Positions 15,217 to 25,101 of a DNA stretch of 64,000 bases are shown piece by piece. Source of the DNA: Sutcliffiella deserti (lineage in GTDB: Bacteria > Bacillota > Bacilli > Bacillales > Bacillaceae_I); NCBI RefSeq assembly GCF_020037475.1, contig NZ_JAIQDB010000001.1, positions 744,001 through 808,000 of the forward strand, in the 5' to 3' direction. How positions within the stretch are numbered: the stretch's first letter is position 1; every line of letters begins with the position of its first letter. The notes beneath the pieces are model-generated. The model was not told the origin of the DNA. It searched no databases and saw only the letters and a program-made list of their open reading frames with translations. Made by a program: the position numbers and the translations under genes.

Positions 15217-15612
15217 TTATATTCCAATTACATGTAATTCTTTTATCTGCTTAATTGGTAAAAAAATAGATTCCGTTAATTCAGGCATAGTTATCTCTAG
15301 AATTTCATTTTGGTAGCCAACCACTTTTCCTACATAATCTCTTTCAGGTGTAACTATTTTACAAATTTTCTTAGGAATACCTTCTGCCTGTTCTACCAAG
15401 GTGGTTATTTTCTCTTCTAAGGATAGCAAGTAAAACGGGATTTTTGATGTTTTTTTTTCTTGGGTGCCTTCCTCTACATCCAATTTGACCTTAGTGCTTA
15501 TCGTAAGATTACTCTGGAATTTACTCTGCATTGGAACAACTTTATTGACATTTGAAATACTTTGAATATAGAGAAGTGGCTTTTGATTACTGTTTTCTAA
15601 CTTTCTTTCCAT
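15217..15612 (-). CDS. cotO: CotO-like spore coat protein
   Basis: 131 residues: a short N-terminal strand (KPLLYIQSISNVNKV), a charged middle, and a conserved C-terminal domain (YLLSLEEKITTLVEQAEGIP; ERDYVGKVVGYQNEILEITM; LPIKQIKELHVIGI) of the CotO type. CotO is a late outer-coat morphogenetic protein that works with CotH and CotE. ATG 15612 follows GGAGGTG; the GTG at 15621 lies inside that site. In B. subtilis cotO is beside fabI; here the coat-glycosylation genes lie between them. Shorter than B. subtilis CotO (about 220). Assignment is by C-terminal pattern and context. Confidence 0.62.
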   Translation of the reverse strand: MERKLENSNQKPLLYIQSISNVNKVVPMQSKFQSNLTISTKVKLDVEEGTQEKKTSKIPFYLLSLEEKITTLVEQAEGIPKKICKIVTPERDYVGKVVGYQNEILEITMPELTESIFLPIKQIKELHVIGI

Positions 15613-15825
15613 ATGGAGCACCTCCAGCTCTGATTGTTTCTTTCTTAAATGTATGCATGATAATTGTCCACTTTGCCTATAAGAATATTTAAAGTGAGTT
15701 ACCTTTTGAATTAGAATGCTTTTATTTCGTCTTCTCTATAATTGGGCTTGATTTCCGTCACACCCCGCTCCTGTCCATTAATAGAATAATAAATAATTGC
15801 TAACGTCATGGAGGGAGTTTTCACT

Positions 15826-15897
15826 TTGAAACTATACATCCTTGGAGCCGGCTTTTTTAGATGCATCACCACTGTTAAAGGGGTTAGACTCTTATGA
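15826..15897 (+). CDS. 23-residue leader peptide coupled to the epimerase gene
   Basis: A GGAGGG site precedes TTG 15826, which opens (M)KLYILGAGFFRCITTVKGV and ends at TGA 15895-15897, overlapping the ATG of the epimerase gene in ATGA. The arrangement fits translational coupling. Its start resembles a Rossmann-type beta-strand and glycine loop, so it may instead be a relic of a gene end or of a duplicated epimerase start. No regulatory codon run is visible. Confidence 0.4.
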   Translation: MKLYILGAGFFRCITTVKGVRLL

Positions 15898-16850
15898 AAA
15901 TACTTGTAACAGGCGCTGCTGGATTTATTGGCTCACATCTTTGTGAAAGATTATTAGAAGATCCTACCTATCAGGTTTTTGGAGTGGATACCTTTATTGG
16001 CCCGACACCTCCATCATTTAAAAGGGGTAATATTCAAGATTTAAAAAAGCTTCCCAGGTTTTCCTTTATCGATTCTAACCTATTGAAAACGGATATTGAT
16101 CAACTACTATCCAATATCGATGCCATATACCATCTTTCTGCCATTCCTGGGGTAAGGGAGAGTTGGGGGAAGGAATTTGCTCCTTATATGTACCACAACA
16201 TACTCGTTACACAAAAGCTTCTAGAAGCGGCTAAAGATAAAAAGATTGACCGTTTCATTTATATTTCCACCTCTTCTGTTTATGGTGAAAAACATGGCAA
16301 GGTGAGCGAAAATGCAATCACTCTCCCTCTCTCCCCTTATGGGATAACGAAACTCGCTGGAGAGCATTTATGTCGCGTATACGAAAAAAGCTTTAATCTT
16401 CCTCTTGTTATTTTGCGTTATTTTACGGTGTATGGACCGAGACAACGACCTGACATGGCCTTTCACCGTTTTATGAAGCAGCTTCTAACCGATCAGCCGA
16501 TTAGTGTATTTGGAGACGGCTTACAAACAAGAGATTTTACCTTTATCGATGATTGTGTCACAGCCACTAAAGCGGTGCTGACTGCAGAAAATGTGATCGG
16601 GGAGACCATTAATATTGGAGGGAAAGAACGTTCTTCAATTCTTGATGTTATCTCTATTTTAGAAGAAATCACCAATAAAAAAGCACTACTCTCATTTACA
16701 GGAAATGTGAAGGGAGATCCGAAGCACACATGGGCTGACATCACAAAAGCAGAAAAACTTCTTCACTATTCTCCTGCCACTTCCTTAAAAAAAGGGCTTG
16801 AAAAAGAGTGGCAGTTTATTCAAAAGCTCTATGAAGAGAACCAGTCATGA
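15894..16850 (+). CDS. NAD-dependent sugar-nucleotide epimerase/dehydratase
   Basis: 318-residue extended short-chain dehydrogenase: GAAGFIGSHLCERLL nucleotide-binding loop at residue 7, STSSVYGEKHGKV, catalytic YGITK, and RYFTVYGPRQRPDMAFHRF as in UDP-glucose 4-epimerase, dTDP-glucose dehydratase and UDP-glucuronate epimerase relatives. It should act on a nucleotide sugar in the cytoplasm; the exact sugar cannot be read. The stop overlaps the following glycosyltransferase by 4 bp (ATGA), so the two form one operon, presumably making and transferring an unusual sugar in the mother cell or onto the spore surface (inference). Confidence 0.9.
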   Translation: MKILVTGAAGFIGSHLCERLLEDPTYQVFGVDTFIGPTPPSFKRGNIQDLKKLPRFSFIDSNLLKTDIDQLLSNIDAIYHLSAIPGVRESWGKEFAPYMYHNILVTQKLLEAAKDKKIDRFIYISTSSVYGEKHGKVSENAITLPLSPYGITKLAGEHLCRVYEKSFNLPLVILRYFTVYGPRQRPDMAFHRFMKQLLTDQPISVFGDGLQTRDFTFIDDCVTATKAVLTAENVIGETINIGGKERSSILDVISILEEITNKKALLSFTGNVKGDPKHTWADITKAEKLLHYSPATSLKKGLEKEWQFIQKLYEENQS

Positions 16851-18046
16851 AGCTTGCCATTATTTGTACTGAGAAACTCCCTGCTCCTGCCATAAAAGGT
16901 GGGGCAATACAAATGATGATTGATGGTATAACCCCTTTTCTTAGAAAAAGATACGAGCTCACGATATTCTCGGTTACTGATCCAGAGCTACCTGACCGGG
17001 AAATGGTGAATGAGGTACAATATATCCGCTTTCCGCGAAGTGAATATCGTCATCATGTAGCCAAGGAACTAACACAACATCAATTTGATGTTATTCACAT
17101 TTGCAATCGCCCGAAAAATGTTCTTCTTTATAAAGCTGCTTCTCCTGAAAGTAAATTCGTCCTTAGTCTTCATAATGAAATGTTTGCACATAGAAAGCTG
17201 TCAGATGAAGATGGGCAAAAGGTTGTCGATACGGTAAGTGCAATAACGACTGTAAGCAATTTCATTAAAAATACAGTAGTGGAAAGGTTTCCAGAAGCGG
17301 AAGCAAAAATTAGAGTAGTGTATTCCGGAGTAGATTTATCTTCCTACCCTTTACGACATAGTAAGGAAGGAAAGCAAATACGCGAAAACTTCCGTAGAAG
17401 ATATCAGTTAGAAGAGAAAAAGGTTGTTTTATTTGTCGGGCGATTGAGTAAATCTAAAGGACCGCATCTTCTCATTGAGGCAATGGAGCAATTATTGAAA
17501 AAGCATGATAATATCGTTTTACTTGTTGTCGGAGGAAAATGGTTTAGTGACAATGGAATGAACAAATACGTCTATTCACTCTACAAGCAAGCTCTTTCTT
17601 TTAAGGATAAAATTATTTTTACGCAGTATATCCCTGCTCATTATATCCATGAGGCTTTTCTTGCAGGCGATGTTTTTGTCTGTAGTTCCCAATGGAATGA
17701 ACCTTTGGCTAGAGTACATTATGAGGCAATGGCGGCAGGGATCCCGGTCATTACAACAAATAGAGGTGGCAATGCGGAGGTGATACTCGATAAGTTTAAT
17801 GGACTAATTATTGAAGACTATACGAACCATCTGGCCTTTACCAAAGCCATTGACTATATACTGACGGAACCAGAGTTAAGCGGTTGGATGTGCCATAAGG
17901 GGCGGCAATTTATTGAAATGAATTTCACCTATCAACATGTAGCAAATCGCTTTGGCAGTCTATATGATAATATTTCCTATGCAATTTCACCTGCCATTCC
18001 ACATATGGAAACGGAATCAAAAGAAAAGTACCAGGATCCCTCATAA
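16847..18046 (+). CDS. CotSA-like GT4 glycosyltransferase
   Basis: 399-residue GT-B fold enzyme of family GT4: N-terminal KLPAPAIKGGAIQMMIDGI, VYSGVDLSSYP, LFVGRLSKSKGPHLLIEAME and the donor-site block SSQWNEPLARVHYEAMAAG with TNRGGNAEVI. It is clearly paralogous to CotSA at 19928, sharing most motifs, and has an extra charged C-terminal tail. It most likely transfers a sugar supplied by the preceding epimerase onto a spore-surface acceptor; donor and acceptor are unknown. Overlaps the epimerase by 4 bp. Confidence 0.9.
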   Translation: MKLAIICTEKLPAPAIKGGAIQMMIDGITPFLRKRYELTIFSVTDPELPDREMVNEVQYIRFPRSEYRHHVAKELTQHQFDVIHICNRPKNVLLYKAASPESKFVLSLHNEMFAHRKLSDEDGQKVVDTVSAITTVSNFIKNTVVERFPEAEAKIRVVYSGVDLSSYPLRHSKEGKQIRENFRRRYQLEEKKVVLFVGRLSKSKGPHLLIEAMEQLLKKHDNIVLLVVGGKWFSDNGMNKYVYSLYKQALSFKDKIIFTQYIPAHYIHEAFLAGDVFVCSSQWNEPLARVHYEAMAAGIPVITTNRGGNAEVILDKFNGLIIEDYTNHLAFTKAIDYILTEPELSGWMCHKGRQFIEMNFTYQHVANRFGSLYDNISYAISPAIPHMETESKEKYQDPS

Positions 18047-18067
18047 AAGGAACCTGGTACTTTTTTT
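18024..18067 (+). terminator. Terminator overlapping the end of the glycosyltransferase gene
   Basis: aaaagtaccagg pairs with cctggtactttt over a 17-base loop and is followed by a T run. The left arm lies within the last coding codons. Confidence 0.8.
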
Positions 18068-18073
18068 ATTGTG

Positions 18074-18316
18074 CTATTCTTCTTCCTCGTCGTCCTCTTC
18101 CTCGTCTTCGTCTTCCTCTTCTTCTTCTTCTTCTTCTTCATATTCAGTCTCTGATCCGTCATTGTATTCTACCGCTATTTTCACTTCTGACACTTCTCCA
18201 TTTTTAAGTGCCTGCAATACAGCCTTTAAAGCTTCTTCCGCACTTAATTCTGGGGATAACGTGAATCCATTCTCAAAATCCATTTTCAGCTTCGCTTTTC
18301 TTACTTCATTTGCCAT
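18074..18316 (-). CDS. Small protein with poly-acidic tail
   Basis: 80 residues: a folded-looking head (RKAKLKMDFENGFTLSPELS, then EALKAVLQALKNGEVSEVKI) and a tail of about 24 consecutive Asp/Glu residues from position 57. The tail is encoded by a GAA/GAG/GAC triplet run (18075-18140) that may vary in length by slippage. ATG 18316 has a CAGGAGTG site. The head suggests a small alpha/beta fold; the tail could bind cations or basic coat proteins. Downstream of cotS on the same strand. No named family. Confidence 0.7.
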   Translation of the reverse strand: MANEVRKAKLKMDFENGFTLSPELSAEEALKAVLQALKNGEVSEVKIAVEYNDGSETEYEEEEEEEEEDEDEEEDDEEEE

Positions 18317-18408
18317 GATTTATCACTCCTGTTTCACAAATAAATTTAGTTACACATATCAACTTATGCTAGAGGATCCGTGTTTGATGAAAGGATCTAC
18401 AGAATTAT

Positions 18409-18846
18409 TTATTGTTTCTTTGAAAAAGAAAGCACTGGAGAGATCCATGGGGTTTTTAAGGAGGGCTCTTTAATGATAATAGTTATCCTATTCTTAGGAA
18501 CTGGCTCCTTTGTATCTTCCTCCTGATCTTCCTCTGCAACAGTTTCCTCCATCACAATTTCTGATACTTGTTCCGCTTCCACTTCTACTTCCTCTTCCAC
18601 TTCCAAAGGGAGTTGTGCATTCAATCCTGTTTGTTCAGATTTTAATTCTCCACTTAACGAAAATTCCACTAATTGAACTCCCTGTAACGATTGTAAGTGA
18701 GCATTAATGGTTGATTCATTAAGTACAAGCTCCTCGGATTTTTCCAACAACTGCTCATACTCAGCCATATTCCACCCCATTGGTCCTGGGGGAGAGAAGG
18801 TGAATTTCTCCAACTCCAGCTTTGGTATTTTTGGTTTTTCTGTCAT
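18409..18846 (-). CDS. Hypothetical acidic protein downstream of cotS
   Basis: 145 residues, starting ATG 18846 immediately after the cotS stop, so translationally coupled. The head is Pro-rich (KPKIPKLELEKFTFSPPGPM), the middle polar, and residues 80-110 very acidic (EVEEEVEVEAEQVSEIVMEE), ending in a basic hydrophobic tail (NRITIIIKEPSLKTPWISPV). It occupies a position like that of YtxO near B. subtilis cotS and has similar length, but I cannot confirm homology. Probably a coat protein. Confidence 0.65.
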   Translation of the reverse strand: MTEKPKIPKLELEKFTFSPPGPMGWNMAEYEQLLEKSEELVLNESTINAHLQSLQGVQLVEFSLSGELKSEQTGLNAQLPLEVEEEVEVEAEQVSEIVMEETVAEEDQEEDTKEPVPKNRITIIIKEPSLKTPWISPVLSFSKKQ

Positions 18847-19908
18847 CTAATTACCCTCCCTTTGTGAAGAAATAATTTCTCCATATAAGGAAGAATAGTG
18901 CTTTAGAAAGTCTCCCTTGGATTGTTCCAAAGCGATAATATTTTGCAAGGCCCAAAGATATTTTTCATCAGACCAGGAACGTTTCTGAGCAAGAAAGTAT
19001 TTATGACCTATCGCACAGAATAGATGAGGAAATAATAAGTCGATAGACAAAATTCTATAATACTCTTCGGAAAGTGGATTTGTAGTGTGGTAGGCTCGTA
19101 ATAGATCAAATACTAGATTTTCATCCCAAACTGAAAACTTTTTCATCATTTTATTTAAAATGATGCGCAAGTCCCTTGTTGGCAGATCATACGTAATAGA
19201 ATGTAACTCCTTCATAAAGGGCGCTCCGTCTACTTCCGTAAACCTGGCAAGCGTAAAATCTTGCTGGCAGAAACCTTTTAAACTGCTAACCTCTTTCGAA
19301 ATACTTTGAAATACTGGCTCATCCAGTCCATTTAATGCATCCTTTGCACGCAAGATCATTTCATCCACATGCTCAAGAAAAAGAATGGAAAAGGCATCAG
19401 TTGGATAGGATTGCGCAATGGTTTTATTTCCTTCTAGCTCTTGAAGCTTCCATCGAAACAATTTATGCCATTTTCCTATTCTTCCACGTGTTTTACTTTC
19501 CTCAGAAGGTATATATCCTTTCGAAGCTTGATAGAATTGGCCAGCAAACTCCATTGCTTTTAGCATTTGCTCCTTGTTATAGTAAATTACTTCATTTCCT
19601 TCCACTTTGTCATACAGAACATATCCAAAAGAATCTGCTCCGATACAAATTCCTCCATTTTTCGTTTCATGAATCTGTGTAATCGCAAGTCCTTTATTAA
19701 ATAAATGCTGATGTGCTCCTGCAATAAAAAGCATTCGTTCAGGTTTCATGCTTGCCTGCTTTAGAATTTTCTTCCCCTCGGAAGTAACCACTTCCCAAGT
19801 AGTTCTGCCGCTTCTGCTTGAAAGAAGTTTTACATCAGTAATTTCAAAAGGGTAAAACTCCAGTACTTGCCGTAAGTGATGCTGTTCCACCTCTTGATGC
19901 TCTTCCAC
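18847..19908 (-). CDS. cotS: Spore coat protein CotS (kinase-like)
   Basis: 353 residues with the CotS pattern: FYPFEITDV, SGRTTWEVVTSEGKKILKQA, MKPERMLFIAGAHQHL, KWHKLFRWKLQELEGNK and ELHSITYDLPTRDLR. The family has the aminoglycoside-phosphotransferase fold, but the catalytic loop reads FCQQDFTLARF instead of HxDxxxxN, and the metal-binding Asp of the DxD segment is lost, so it is probably a pseudokinase. CotS is an inner-layer outer-coat protein made late in the mother cell. Start GTG 19908 with AAAGGTGA upstream; 20 bp after cotSA, forming the cotSA-cotS operon. Confidence 0.95.
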   Translation of the reverse strand: MEEHQEVEQHHLRQVLEFYPFEITDVKLLSSRSGRTTWEVVTSEGKKILKQASMKPERMLFIAGAHQHLFNKGLAITQIHETKNGGICIGADSFGYVLYDKVEGNEVIYYNKEQMLKAMEFAGQFYQASKGYIPSEESKTRGRIGKWHKLFRWKLQELEGNKTIAQSYPTDAFSILFLEHVDEMILRAKDALNGLDEPVFQSISKEVSSLKGFCQQDFTLARFTEVDGAPFMKELHSITYDLPTRDLRIILNKMMKKFSVWDENLVFDLLRAYHTTNPLSEEYYRILSIDLLFPHLFCAIGHKYFLAQKRSWSDEKYLWALQNIIALEQSKGDFLKHYSSLYGEIISSQREGN

Positions 19909-19927
19909 AAGTCATCACCTTTCTTCC

Positions 19928-21067
19928 TTAGTTATTTGCAGCTTCTTCATAAACGGATAACAAGTTATGCTCAACATTTTTCCAACTAAAATCTTTTTCT
20001 ACCTTGCGTCGACCATATCTTCCAAGCTGCTCCCGCTTACCTGAATCATGTAACAAAGAATTTAGAATCTGTGCATAACTCTCTGGATCCTCGAATTGCG
20101 AGACAACATGGCCATTTTTCCCTTCATCAATCACCTCTGGATTTCCACCACGATTACTTGTCACGATCGGCAACCCTGCTGCCATTGCTTCATAATGTAC
20201 TCGCGCAAGCGGTTCCTGCCATTGAGAAGAACAAACAAAAACATCTGACATCGCAAATAATTTCGGGATATCCGCAGGCTTAACAAACTTAATAAATGTA
20301 ACATTTTCTGGATACATAGCGCCTAGTGTATACAAGTGCTTTACATAATTGTTAACATTATCGTCACCAAACCACTTTGATCCGATAAATACCATCATGA
20401 CATCCGGATGCTCCTCCATAATAGAAGGAAGTGCTTGCAAAAGAATATGTGGCCCCTTTACTTTGCTCAGTCTGCCTACAAAAAGAATAACCTTCTTATT
20501 AGAAAGATTTAGTTCATCCCGAACCATCTTTCTCGCTTGTATTCCTTCTCTAGTCCAACAAGGTTGGAAAGTATCCAAATCTACCCCTGAATAAACCGTT
20601 CGCACCTTTGATTTGGCAAAAGGAAACCTGTCAGTAATAGTTTTTCCAATAAAATCACTTACTGTAACTACCTTTGAAACTAAATTAAGACATTCTTTTC
20701 CTTCCTCGTCACTTAATTTTTCATAAGTAAACATCTCATTATGGACACTTAACACAATTTTGCTTTGTGGAGTAGCCTTCTTTACTGAAGAAACCCAAGA
20801 AGGACGGTTACATAAGTGAATCACATCATAAGTCTCCTGATTTAAATGAGAAAGTATCGAAGGCAGATACTCTTTTTCATCAAAACGAACAAATCGGACA
20901 CTTCCTCTTTTCTCATCTTGCTCTAATTCTTCATGCTGTATAGAAAGAATTGTTACATCATGCTTTGAACTAATGATTGCTGCAACAGAGTCTATATATA
21001 TTTGTATCGCACCACCTCGTATCGCTGGTACCGGAAGCTTTTCTGTTGCAATATAAGCAATTTTCAT
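19928..21067 (-). CDS. cotSA: Spore coat glycosyltransferase CotSA
   Basis: 379-residue GT4 enzyme with KLPVPAIRGGAIQIYIDSV at the start, HLCNRPSWV, RTVYSGVDLDTF, FVGRLSKVKGPHILLQALP, IGSKWFGDDNVNNYVKHLY and SSQWQEPLARVHYEAMAAG. Nearly every block matches B. subtilis CotSA as I recall it. CotSA is found in the spore coat; a glycosylation role is assumed from fold. ATG 21067 is preceded by GGAGGT. First gene of cotSA-cotS and following genes; divergent from cotI. Confidence 0.95.
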   Translation of the reverse strand: MKIAYIATEKLPVPAIRGGAIQIYIDSVAAIISSKHDVTILSIQHEELEQDEKRGSVRFVRFDEKEYLPSILSHLNQETYDVIHLCNRPSWVSSVKKATPQSKIVLSVHNEMFTYEKLSDEEGKECLNLVSKVVTVSDFIGKTITDRFPFAKSKVRTVYSGVDLDTFQPCWTREGIQARKMVRDELNLSNKKVILFVGRLSKVKGPHILLQALPSIMEEHPDVMMVFIGSKWFGDDNVNNYVKHLYTLGAMYPENVTFIKFVKPADIPKLFAMSDVFVCSSQWQEPLARVHYEAMAAGLPIVTSNRGGNPEVIDEGKNGHVVSQFEDPESYAQILNSLLHDSGKREQLGRYGRRKVEKDFSWKNVEHNLLSVYEEAANN

Positions 21068-22456
<1,389 letters not shown>

Positions 22457-22458
<2 letters not shown>

Positions 22459-22501
22459 AAAAAGCCGAGCTCCTAGTAATTTATAGGAACTCGGCTTTTT
22501 T
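22457..22501. terminator. Strong bidirectional terminator
   Basis: aaagccgag pairs with ctcggcttt, extended by outer A/T pairs and an inner TCCTA/TAGGA stem. T runs on both strands serve cotI and the convergent amidase gene. Confidence 0.9.
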
Positions 22502-22502
22502 A

Positions 22503-23912
22503 TTAATTAGCATTACGTACTTGTCCCAATACCTCTCGCATCGTTTCTAATTCCATTTGATTAACGGTAATCGATTCCTCTAAATTTTTTTCATAAATCT
22601 TTAAAATAAGCTGGCCATATTGGGAACCTGGAACAGCCCATCTCCCATTTAGATCCTTCCAACCGGGAGCACTACCTCTTGTTACAAGATCAAAACGGGG
22701 ATCTACTTTAGGGTATTTGTCTGGAAGTGGATCACGAGAGGCATATGCGTATAAATGTTGTATATGCGCGAGTACCCCTTCTTCAGGTGTTGCAAAAGAT
22801 GCCCCTGTCACATCTCCCCCTGTTGCTCCGATTCCGGCATAGTTATTTTGCTCAGGTTTTACGATACCAGTAAAGCGGAAGTAATTCGTTTCATGAATGG
22901 CTTGCGCAAAAGCAACATCACCTCGAATCCCATAATCCCTTCCAATTCTTTCGTAGAGTTCACCAAGTGCAGGAGCATTCGGATGGATTGTTTGAACAAA
23001 AGTATCCATTTCCTTTGCATAAATGACGGAAGACCCTAAAATGGAAAATCCATGTTGAGGTGGTGGTGCTGGAGGCATAGGTTTCGGAGTCGGACTGGGT
23101 GGTGGAGGTGAAGTAGATTCATTTTCTTCTGCTATTATAAATGCCTCAATTCCTAACCTGGTTAATGTTTGAACCATTTGTTCTGAATTTTCTCTCTCGC
23201 TAAACGCACCCGTTTGCACTCGAAAGTAAGGAGCACCATTTAGGGTCGCTTGAGCTATGAATGCCTCGATATTATTTTTTTGTAAACGTTCTACTCTTGC
23301 AATCGCATTTTCACGATTCTTAAAGGACCCAGCAATTACTTTAAAAATAGTATTATTAGTTTTTCTGGGCAGGGATAGTGCTTTGGCAATTCCGTTTGCA
23401 ATAGATATTGATACCTCCTTTTTAAAAGTTTCGTTTAGAATCAGAGATCTGTCTCCTTCATTATCGATGAACAATACTTCCAATAACACGGCAGGCATGT
23501 TTGTTTCTCTTAAAACATGGAAATTAGCAGACTTTGTTCCTCTATCTCTTCTTTTATATTTTCCTGAGATGATACTTGCGACTTCCTTGTGAATAGTTTG
23601 CTGATAAGCATTTGTTTGATTAGAAACTGCTCCATTAAAACGATAACTTTCAAACCCTGTTCCACCTCCAGCATTATAGTGGATGGAGATGTAATAATCT
23701 GATTTTAGCGAATTTGCTAGATTCGTCCTCGCCTCGAGCGAAACGGTTGTATCCCCTTCCCTCGTCATGACAATTCGGACCTCATAATTTTTTTCTAAAA
23801 ATTCACGAACTCTCCTTGCCATTTCTAAATTTAAAGCTTTTTCTCTCATTGTCTGGTAAACTGCACCAGGATCCTGACCTCCATGACCAGGATCTAAAAC
23901 TAGTAATTTCAT
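22503..23912 (-). CDS. N-acetylmuramoyl-L-alanine amidase with SPOR and glucosaminidase domains
   Basis: 469 residues. Residues 1-175 are an Amidase_3 zinc amidase (LVLDPGHGGQDPGAVYQ, SIHYNAGGGTGFE, AVLLEVLFIDNEGD with the catalytic Glu). Next come two SPOR-type repeats (FKVIAGSFKNRENAIARVER; YFRVQTGAFSERENSEQMVQ) and a Pro-rich linker. The last part is a glucosaminidase-type domain (DVAFAQAIHETNYFRFTG, NNYAGIGATG). There is no signal peptide: the protein opens directly with the catalytic strand, as in CwlC, the mother-cell lysis amidase. ATG 23912 has AAAGGAGGG; the longer frame runs into a sigma-K promoter. It likely hydrolyses mother-cell wall late in sporulation. The glucosaminidase fusion is unusual for a CwlC-like enzyme. 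Confidence 0.9.
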   Translation of the reverse strand: MKLLVLDPGHGGQDPGAVYQTMREKALNLEMARRVREFLEKNYEVRIVMTREGDTTVSLEARTNLANSLKSDYYISIHYNAGGGTGFESYRFNGAVSNQTNAYQQTIHKEVASIISGKYKRRDRGTKSANFHVLRETNMPAVLLEVLFIDNEGDRSLILNETFKKEVSISIANGIAKALSLPRKTNNTIFKVIAGSFKNRENAIARVERLQKNNIEAFIAQATLNGAPYFRVQTGAFSERENSEQMVQTLTRLGIEAFIIAEENESTSPPPPSPTPKPMPPAPPPQHGFSILGSSVIYAKEMDTFVQTIHPNAPALGELYERIGRDYGIRGDVAFAQAIHETNYFRFTGIVKPEQNNYAGIGATGGDVTGASFATPEEGVLAHIQHLYAYASRDPLPDKYPKVDPRFDLVTRGSAPGWKDLNGRWAVPGSQYGQLILKIYEKNLEESITVNQMELETMREVLGQVRNAN

Positions 23913-23934
23913 AAGCTGTTTTCCCTCCTTTCTA

Positions 23935-23962
23935 TACCATATGCTAGATTTCAACGTCTAGT
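23935..23962 (-). promoter_or_regulatory. Sigma-K promoter of the amidase gene
   Basis: Reverse strand AC, 17 bases, CATATGGTA: exact sigma-K fit, 23 bp before the ATG. B. subtilis cwlC is sigma-K dependent, in agreement. Confidence 0.6.
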
Positions 23963-24040
23963 ATAGGTAAATGAGAGGAATAACAATTAATAAGTTGTCC
24001 ATTTATTGTGTTGTAAAGAAGATTTTGCTCGAAGTGGTCA

Positions 24041-24145
24041 TCACATTCAAGTTGGTTCTCAGGTGAATCTCGCTCGCCCTTACGCACTCCTCTTTCTGTT
24101 TACATAAAGGGGGTAGGCGCTGGAGCTAGACACTAATCAAACTTT
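24041..24145. repeat. Degenerate intergenic repeat remnant
   Basis: G/C-rich stretch containing AGGCGCTGGAGCTAGAC, a motif common to scattered Bacillaceae intergenic repeats. No coding potential. Only one copy of this exact form is in the window, so the assignment is weak. Confidence 0.35.
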
Positions 24146-24171
24146 AAGAAGCTTTTATATTCTTACCTTTT

Positions 24172-24210
24172 AAAAAACCACCCAAGACAAAGTGTCTCGA
24201 GTGGTTTTTT
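24172..24210 (-). terminator. Terminator after fabI
   Basis: AAAAAACCAC and GTGGTTTTTT pair around an inner GACA/TGTC stem, 12 bp past the fabI stop. Confidence 0.85.
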
Positions 24211-24221
24211 CTCATTACCTC

Positions 24222-24992
24222 TTAAAGAATATGATACCCAGAATCTACATGTAAGTTTTCACCAGTAATTCCCCGTGCTAAATCACTGAATAAGAAAAGA
24301 GCAGCATCGCCAACTTCTTCTTGTGTTGTCACACGGCGTAACGGTGCTTTTTCTTCGATTTCCTTTAAAATGGAGTTAAAATCACTTACACCTTTAGCAG
24401 ACAAAGTTCGGATTGGTCCTGCGGAAATAGAATTTACACGAATACCTATCTTACCTAGGTCATTCGCTAAATACTTCACACTGGCATCTAAGCTTGCTTT
24501 CGCAACACCCATCACATTATAGTTCGCTACTACTTTTTCTCCACCAAGATAGGTTAAAGTCACAATACTTCCACCCTCTGTCATCAACTCTTTTGCTTCC
24601 TTTGCCACAGCTGTCAACGAATAGGAACTGATGTTGTGAGCAAGCAGAAATCCTTCACGTGTAGTGTTCATATAATCACCCTGCAGCTCTTCCTTGTTTG
24701 CAAAAGCGATACAATGTGCCACTCCATGAATAGCGCCTACCTGTTCTTTAATTTGCTGAAAGCATGTGTGTACTTCTTCGTCCTTCGTTACATCACAAGG
24801 AAGAACAAGAGAATCATCTCTATCAAGAGAATCTGCAAGATCACGAACGCTTTTTTCTAATCTTTCTCCAGCATAAGTAAATACTAAACGAGCACCGGCA
24901 TCATGAAGTGAACGTGCAATTCCCCATGCAATACTTCGTTTATTTGCAACACCCATTACTACATATGTACGACCAATTAAGGATAAAGTCAT
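24222..24992 (-). CDS. fabI: Enoyl-[acyl-carrier-protein] reductase FabI
   Basis: 256 residues of the FabI short-chain reductase family: VVMGVANKRSIAWGIARSLH at the nucleotide-binding end, the catalytic YNVMGVAK (Tyr-x6-Lys) near residue 157, and RTLSAKGVSDF. It reduces trans-2-enoyl-ACP with NAD(P)H in the last step of each fatty acid elongation cycle. Monocistronic between two terminator-bearing spacers. Ribosome site GGAGG before ATG 24992. Confidence 0.97.
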   Translation of the reverse strand: MTLSLIGRTYVVMGVANKRSIAWGIARSLHDAGARLVFTYAGERLEKSVRDLADSLDRDDSLVLPCDVTKDEEVHTCFQQIKEQVGAIHGVAHCIAFANKEELQGDYMNTTREGFLLAHNISSYSLTAVAKEAKELMTEGGSIVTLTYLGGEKVVANYNVMGVAKASLDASVKYLANDLGKIGIRVNSISAGPIRTLSAKGVSDFNSILKEIEEKAPLRRVTTQEEVGDAALFLFSDLARGITGENLHVDSGYHIL

Positions 24993-25101
24993 TTTTATAT
25001 CCTCCTATTTATATAAGTTATTAGTACCTAGTCACAATTATAGCATAAACCAGTCCACTTGCGCACTTTTCTTCTTATATTATTTTCTCCAGGTAAAAAA
25101 G

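Noticed and set aside
17952-18473. Forward 173-residue frame with a poly-Ser run
   Set aside because: The Ser run is the antisense of the Asp/Glu tail of the gene at 18074; no ribosome site; overlaps the end of the glycosyltransferase in another frame.
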